Assembly: GCA_025890175.1 (NCBI GenBank)
Contig: JANPYM010000001.1
Span: 4,696,453-4,760,452, forward strand
Direction of reading: 5' to 3'
Source: Ciborinia camelliae
Lineage: Eukaryota; Ascomycota; Leotiomycetes; Helotiales; Sclerotiniaceae
Length of the DNA stretch: 64,000 bases
Shown here: positions 58,704-64,000 of the stretch, piece after piece
How positions within the stretch are numbered: the first letter of the stretch is position 1
How the letters are laid out: each line of letters starts with the position of its first letter
Notes under the pieces: generated by a model
What the model saw: only the letters and a program-made list of their open reading frames with translations
What the model was told of the DNA's origin: nothing
Databases searched by the model: none
Position numbers and translations under genes: made by a program

Positions 58704-59837
58704 ATGGCTCCCCCACCATCTGCTGCTCTGCCGCTTCAGCAAAGGCTTATACAACTCGCGCAAACACTGCAGTGTAAGTTAAAGCTTCCCTCAAACTATG
58801 CATGACGTGAAGATATATACTGATCGTGATGTTGCTGCAGTTGCTTGGTTCGTTGGGTATGTCGAATTTTCCATTGCTTCCCCCCCGCCTCAAAGAGAGC
58901 TCCTGGGAGCTTGGATAATAAAGATGTGGTCTTTTTGCGGCTTTCCGATAACCGCAAAAAAGCCTTGAGATTCTACCCGCGCACCTTTATCGCGTGCGAT
59001 TTGATAGTATATACTGACTTATGATGGCAGACATCTTACTCTCCTCTTCTGTATTTTCAGATATGGCCTTTCATACATAACTTTCAACTATTACTCGAGA
59101 TGGGCTACGTTCTCCTATCGCACCGCCTTTATCTCTGCCGCTGTCACCTATGGGATTGTCGTTTATAAGGCATTCCGTGCTCGCGTCAGAGCTGGACGAG
59201 GAAACCAAGCTGGTCTGATTTCTCTCATTGCTGATGAGAATGTTCAATACTTGGGTACGTGATTTTCCTACGAGATCGGTGATTTAGGAGCTAACATATG
59301 ATAGGTATGGCACTCGTATGGCTCTTCTCCAAACAATACCCTCTTGCCATGCTTCCATTCGGTGTCTACTCCATCTTCCACGTCGCAACTTATACCCGTA
59401 CCAACCTCATTCCAACTCTTCAACCAGCTCCACAAAGCGCCGACCCTAAGGCTGCTCCAAAGCCAAACGCCATGGCCGATACCATTGGCAAGTTCGTTAA
59501 GGAATATTATGACACATCCATGGGACTCGTCGCTCTTCTTGAGATTATGCTCTGGGGTCGCATCGCCCTCTCTGCTATCGCATTCCAATCGGGCTCCTGG
59601 ATCTTGATTGTCATCTACTCTACATTCCTTCGCTCAAGATTCGGTCAAAGCGCATTTGTTCAAGCTCAATTCAGACAATTGGAGGCAAGAATCGATAGCC
59701 TTGTCTCAGCTCAGTCTACCCCCCCAGCAGCAAGACAAGTTTGGGAAGGTGTTAAGGGCGCTATTAGAGCTTTCCACGATGCTACCAATATTGGAAAGTA
59801 CGTTGCCAGTCCCCCAGCTCAAAAGAAGACTTCATAA
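58704..59837 (+). CDS. POM33: Pom33/TMEM33-family nuclear envelope/ER membrane protein
   Basis: Four exons (58704-58773, 58841-58856, 59061-59254, 59305-59837) join to 270 residues. Exon 2 is a 16-nt micro-exon (encoding FAWFVG with its neighbours), followed by a 204-nt intron. Several hydrophobic segments follow: FVGYGLSYITF, AFISAAVTYGIVVY, LVWLFSKQYPLAMLPFGVYSIFHV and LSAIAFQSGSWILIVIYSTFL. The TMEM33/Per33/Pom33 family is known for ER tubule shaping and nuclear pore biogenesis; fission yeast Tts1 is a member. The C-terminal ~70 residues are predicted amphipathic helix, with charged ends. The first ATG follows an ACA context. All four junctions keep frame. Confidence 0.92.
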
Positions 59838-61053
59838 ACGATAACTACGCCGCTTTACACATAAGAACAGGTAGCCGGAGGTGTCGGTGAAACACCGAAG
59901 GAATGATATTTGAACTGCATAGGAAAATACAGATTTGAATGCTCAAAAGCGAGTGTTATTGGCGAGAAAGGTCAATGGAGGATACAATAGGCCAGTAGAC
60001 TACTTATATCCCGGTGGTTCATACATCATGGTTCGTCGTCTGGGGGTTTTTTGTTTCTGATGGTAGGAAAAGTTTGGGAAATTGGGGAGTGAGCAGTGAG
60101 GATGATGTATTCGTACTCGGTATCTGGACTGTTTCCTCTTTTCTCTTCTTCTTCCCCTTGCAACAGCGGAGTCTTTTTGTGCGCTTGTTTTTAAGTCGCG
60201 TGTATCCAAACTCTAATAATAAAGATTTATGAATTCAGATTTACTAGTGGTACTATGAGTGGTTCAATGTGCTTGTAATGATGGGATGACAATCGGTTCG
60301 TATCAATGATGTTTGAACCTGTTAGCTAGTGTCTTGTCTTATTAAACGAAGTCACTAACAATTGATTAACTTGTAAGACAAATCTAGCAAACTGTTGAAC
60401 GAGAACAGGTGGTGCAACAGAAGTTTCACGTCTAGTGTTTTTAAACACTTGTACTGCGTTGTAGCTTCGAGTATTGGCAGGTATATCTTTAAAGATGGAT
60501 ATACAGCATGTTTGTTTAGTGAGGATAGGATATGTTTTTGAGTTGTGGGTTGGGGGTTGTGGGTTGGGTTGGGTTTTAGGCTTCAGGCTTTATTTTAGAA
60601 TGGGAATGGAAATTGGAATGGGGGGAGGAAGGGAGTGGAGGGGTTAAGGATGGATGGATGGTGGGGGGAGGAAAGCTTAGCCCTAAGATGGATTTTGAAG
60701 CTGGCATGCCAGTCAAAAATCCCATTCCTGGGTTTATCCGTGACTCCAATGTAACCCAAGGCCGGGACATCAACGGCCGAGGAGCTAAGCCCTAGGGGTC
60801 AATGTTGTATTTACCCCGCCCGCTATTGACCATGGAATCGTTGTACACATATTTCCACTATCGCGAATATACGTGGGCCTTGGGTTATGGCATCATCATG
60901 AAGGGTAGTTCCTGCCCAGACCACTAGTTCTGGTCTCGAGTAACCCCGGGTGTCTATCCTTGTCATCGAGCTGATGACTATAAGAATGCAAGATACCTCG
61001 ATATTCCCAGAGGATATCTGGTAAAACAAGTTTCTTGGAGATAGAGTGGAGAA
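59838..61053. other. Intergenic
   Basis: No gene is supported. GGGTTGTGGGTTGGG repeats lie near 60548-60580 and a GGATGG run near 60648-60665. Confidence 0.5.
60977..60983 (+). promoter_or_regulatory. Possible TATA box of the lactonase gene
   Basis: CTATAAG sits about 70 bases before the start codon at 61054, a reasonable position for a TATA element of an inducible secreted-protein gene. Confidence 0.35.
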
Positions 61054-62979
61054 ATGAAGACTTCAATTGCAGTTGTGATTGTTGCCAGCGCAGTCTGCGC
61101 AAATGCCCAACCTCTGGGAACCATCGCGCCACTCGTCGAAGCTTGTGGTCCATCGACTGCAATCGTCTGCGTCAATAAATATGCATCCGTGATGCCCTAT
61201 CCTTTCTACCGTCTGGCAGGCGTCAATGGTAGTTATCAGGATACGTTTGCTTCGACTAGCGTTCCCAACGATCCATCGTTTGATCTTGTCTCGCAGGCGG
61301 ATTTCCTGGTCTTCGATAAGGAGAGAGGGTTGGAACTTTTGGGGAATAGCCCGAGTTATGAGTATATGTTTCATGTCAATGATGGTCAGTTTGAATGGAC
61401 TGTCGTGAATTAGGTTGTTGTTGCTGACGAAATTGTTTGGTGATGAAGCGGTTCATGAGGCGCCCGTGTATGTGCCCGCTACTAACAAATTGTATTTCTC
61501 GCAGTTGAGTGGAAAAACTTCGCCGCCTGGGTTCCTGCCCCAGCTCGTGGTCAATCTTAATGTTGAGCCTCCGGTGCTAGGGGAGTTGCTGTCTGACCCG
61601 CCGGTTTATGCACCGAATGGCGGCACCTTTCATAATGGACTGTGAGTAGACTAGACATTCGAATTCTTAAATACAACTAATTAATGTTCATAGCATTTAT
61701 TGGGCTGCAGCTGGTGGTAATAGCAGTATTGGAGGGATCGAACAGCGGCCAGGAATCATCACACTTGATCCTTTGACAAACAAGACTGTAACATTATTGA
61801 ACAACTACTACGGATACTACTTCAACACCATCGACGACCTCTTCGTCGACGAAAAAGGCGACATCTGGTTTACCGATCCCGGTCCTCACTAACACCCACC
61901 CCTCTCCAAGATCCCACTAACACGCAAGACAGATTACTCCTGGTTCAGCGGGCTCAGCGACACGGCCCCGCAGCTCGAAACGGCAAGCTATCGCTTTCGA
62001 CCCTCGACGGGTCAGGTTTCCATCGTCGATAACTCCATGCTGCAACCCAATGGCATTGCCATCTCTCCCGCTCTCTCCAATACCACGGCGCGCACCGTGT
62101 ATATCTCCGACACGGGCGCTATTTCCGGTCCTATATCGCAGAAGCTGGGTTCGCAGGGAACGTCATTTAATGGGACGGGAAAGAGAATCATTTATGCGTT
62201 TGATAGGTCGGGTAATGCGAAGCATCTCGTTAATAAACGTCCGGTCTATCTGGCGCAGGATTGGGTCCCTGATGGTTTGAAGGTTGCGGAGAATGGGTAT
62301 ATTGGTATGATATCTTCCATCTTCCATCTTCCCTTCCATCTTCCCTTCCATCTTCCCTTCCATCTTCCCTTCCATCTTCCCTTCCATCTTCCCTTCCATC
62401 TTCCCTTCCATCTTCCCTTCCATCTTCCCTTCCATCTTCCCTTCCATCTTCCCTTCCATCTTCCCTTCCATCTTCCCTTCCATCTTCCCTTCCATCTTCC
62501 CTTCCATCTTCCCTTCCATCTTCCCTTCCATCTTCCCTTCCATCTTCCCTTCCATCTTCCCTTCCATCTTCCCTTCCATCTTCCCTTCCATCTTCTCTTC
62601 CTCTTCCCTTCCCTCTTTCCTTCCCTCTTCCCTTCCCTCTTCCCTACATACCTATCCCTCTTCCTCTCCCCATTTAAAAATCCAATCCAACCCAATATCA
62701 CATCACATAACACTCACAACAAACCAAACCAAACAAAACCTAACCAAAAAACCCCAAACAGTCACAGGCGCAGGTAAAGGAGTCGATATCCTGGATCCCG
62801 ATGGCGCGCTTCTGGTCCGCATCCAGACGAACTACACGGTGCAGAATTTTGCGTGGACGGGGGAGGGGATGGGGAAGGGGAAGAGGGGGTTGGATCTGGA
62901 TTTGGATACCCTGTGGATTGTTGGGAATGAGGGCGTTTCGAGGGTGAGGTGGGGGTTGAGGGGACAGGTTTTGAGGTAG
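61054..62979 (+). CDS. Secreted SMP-30/gluconolactonase-like lactonohydrolase
   Basis: Five exons (61054-61384, 61449-61641, 61694-61881, 61933-62304, 62762-62979) join to 433 residues. A signal peptide covers about 1-19 ([19 protein letters not shown]). The body is a six-bladed propeller of the SMP-30/gluconolactonase type, with family motifs [35 protein letters not shown] and [10 protein letters not shown]. Acidic residues of the metal site are plausible in the NG and DG turns. Related fungal lactonohydrolases open aldonate or pantoyl lactones. Intron 3 (61882-61932) uses an unusual GTCCTC donor but is required, since it removes an in-frame stop and restores [12 protein letters not shown]. 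Intron 4 (457 nt) contains a large minisatellite. Several Asn-x-Ser/Thr sites fit secretion. Confidence 0.9.
62322..62585. repeat. Minisatellite: 22 perfect 12-bp units inside an intron
   Basis: The unit TTCCATCTTCCC is repeated 22 times without a change over 264 bases. Flanks (62313-62321 and 62586-62650) are degenerate copies such as TTCCCTC. The whole tract lies within intron 4 of the lactonase gene. Its 12-bp period makes long open frames on both strands (Phe-His-Leu-Pro and Met-Glu-Gly-Lys repeats) that are artefacts. Confidence 0.95.
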
Positions 62980-64000
62980 GGGGTTGGGATTGGGGGAGGG
63001 GTGTTGGGAGGGGGATTTGGGAGGGTGGGGCTGTGGGGGGTTGGGTGGTGGATAGTTGTCTGTTTAATCTTCTAGGCTGTTAAGCTGCAGTTACTTACGC
63101 CGTACCTAATTATACAACTCAGTTCCCGAGAAGTAATAGCAAATGTGCAAATATGCGGGCAACAAAACAACAAAACCAAACTTACCAAGAAGTTTGGTCT
63201 ATTTCTATTAGTAGTCTGATCTTCTCGGTCACGCATTTCATTTACTGTGTCAAATAGATATGATATCAAATTAATTCGTTGGTTTGGTACTGTAATCTAG
63301 TTATTTTTGGATAACTAATCCATCCATCTATTCATCTATCAAATTAAACTCTCTTCTCTCTCCTTCTTTGTATTTTCTAGTGCGAAATTTCATAGGTTAT
63401 TCTCCTCGTTCTCCTTCTCCCGGTCCGCATAATATGCAATAAGCTTATTATGAAGTTGGATGGATTTTGTTGTGGTATAAGGTGGAGTAAGGTAAGGAAA
63501 GGTGGTGGGAGGGTTGAGGTTGGGGATAATTGGTACTAGGTACCTAGGTAGTGGTTTTAAAGGAGGTGATGAATGGAGGGGGATGAATGGAGGAGGATGA
63601 ATGGATTTATAAATGTATCTTTTTTGTTTGGTTTAAAGCTAGTGAATGCGCCTACCTTACCTTGTTCTGGAGACGGAGGTGGAGGTGGAGGCGCAATCTA
63701 TCTACTTGTGATTGATATTTATATTCTATTCGATAGATGGATAGATAGATGTGTGAGCGTTTGAGGATTTAAAAAACCCTTATAACTTATAAATAATAAT
63801 GTATAAATGATGATAATAGTATAGTATAGTATAGTATTTTAAGGGGTGGTAGATCAGATAAATAGATCTCAAGAGGAGGTGCTGGGAGGTTTATTTATCT
63901 ATCTTAGAAGAACGGAGGGTGGTATGGTTGAATAGGAAAGTTTATTATTTGTTTTCATTTTTTTCTTTTGAATGTTTATGAATACTAGACAGTGATCTCA
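62980..64000. other. Intergenic
   Basis: No gene is seen. It contains G-rich sequence just after the lactonase stop, one TACCTAGGTA palindrome (63541-63550), GATGAATGGA repeats (63567-63605), GATAGATG repeats (63730-63750) and an ATAGT run (63818-63837). Confidence 0.5.

Noticed and set aside
62322..62585. Possible CRISPR-like array
   Set aside because: The units are contiguous with no spacers, and the setting is a fungal intron.
62163..62713. Met-Glu-Gly-Lys and Lys-Gly-Arg-Trp repeat ORFs on the minus strand
   Set aside because: They arise only because the 12-bp repeat period is divisible by three.
62037..62777. Long Phe-His-Leu-Pro repeat ORF on the plus strand
   Set aside because: It is exon 4 of the lactonase read through into the intronic minisatellite; splicing at 62304/62762 restores the family sequence.

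Overview
The window looks like nuclear DNA of a filamentous ascomycete (Pezizomycotina). It is AT-leaning, its genes carry short GT..AG introns (mostly 46-70 nt) with CTAAC/CTGAC-like branch sites, and its gene content is typically fungal (Pth11-type receptor, Rua1-type regulator, CBM1 secreted protein, HET remnant, Ctk2, fungal vezatin). A leotiomycete of the Sclerotiniaceae type is my best guess, but that is inference from style, not a search.

Layout: 0-3.5 kb has no confident gene. 3.5-16 kb is gene-dense: a RING-finger protein, a Dhr2-type DEAH/DEIH helicase, APC/C subunit 2 and a vezatin-type membrane protein. 16-19.4 kb is empty. 19.4-24.4 kb holds a seven-TM Pth11/rhodopsin-like receptor, a Rua1-C-domain regulator with an unclear 5' end, and an AlaX-type tRNA editing enzyme. 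24.4-48 kb is gene-poor and AT-rich: a 372-bp MITE-like element, a small conserved protein, EMC6, a flavin monooxygenase, an intron-bearing tRNA gene, a secreted CBM1 protein, a broken HET fragment and a small conserved ORF. 48-63 kb is gene-dense again: an FHA protein, an L1-fold ribosome biogenesis factor with an apparent frameshift, palmitoyl-protein thioesterase, Ctk2, Pom33/TMEM33 and a secreted SMP-30-like lactonase.

The genes do not form a single pathway. Most are housekeeping functions: rRNA maturation (Dhr2-like, L1-fold), cell cycle and transcription (APC2, Ctk2, FHA protein), ER/nuclear-envelope membranes (EMC6, Pom33, vezatin) and lysosomal lipid turnover (Ppt1). They are interrupted by lineage-specific secreted or regulatory genes. 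I found no CRISPR, bacterial or viral module and no secondary-metabolite cluster.

The features that most deserve a second look are these: a perfect 22-copy 12-bp minisatellite inside an intron of the lactonase gene; a 10-bp palindrome (TACCTAGGTA) found eight times, only between genes; a TA-flanked MITE; the frameshift in the L1-fold gene; the HET relic with one in-frame stop; a 46-residue tandem duplication in the receptor tail; and the long-intron tRNA. Exon boundaries are hand-derived from splice signals and frame continuity and have not been checked against transcripts.
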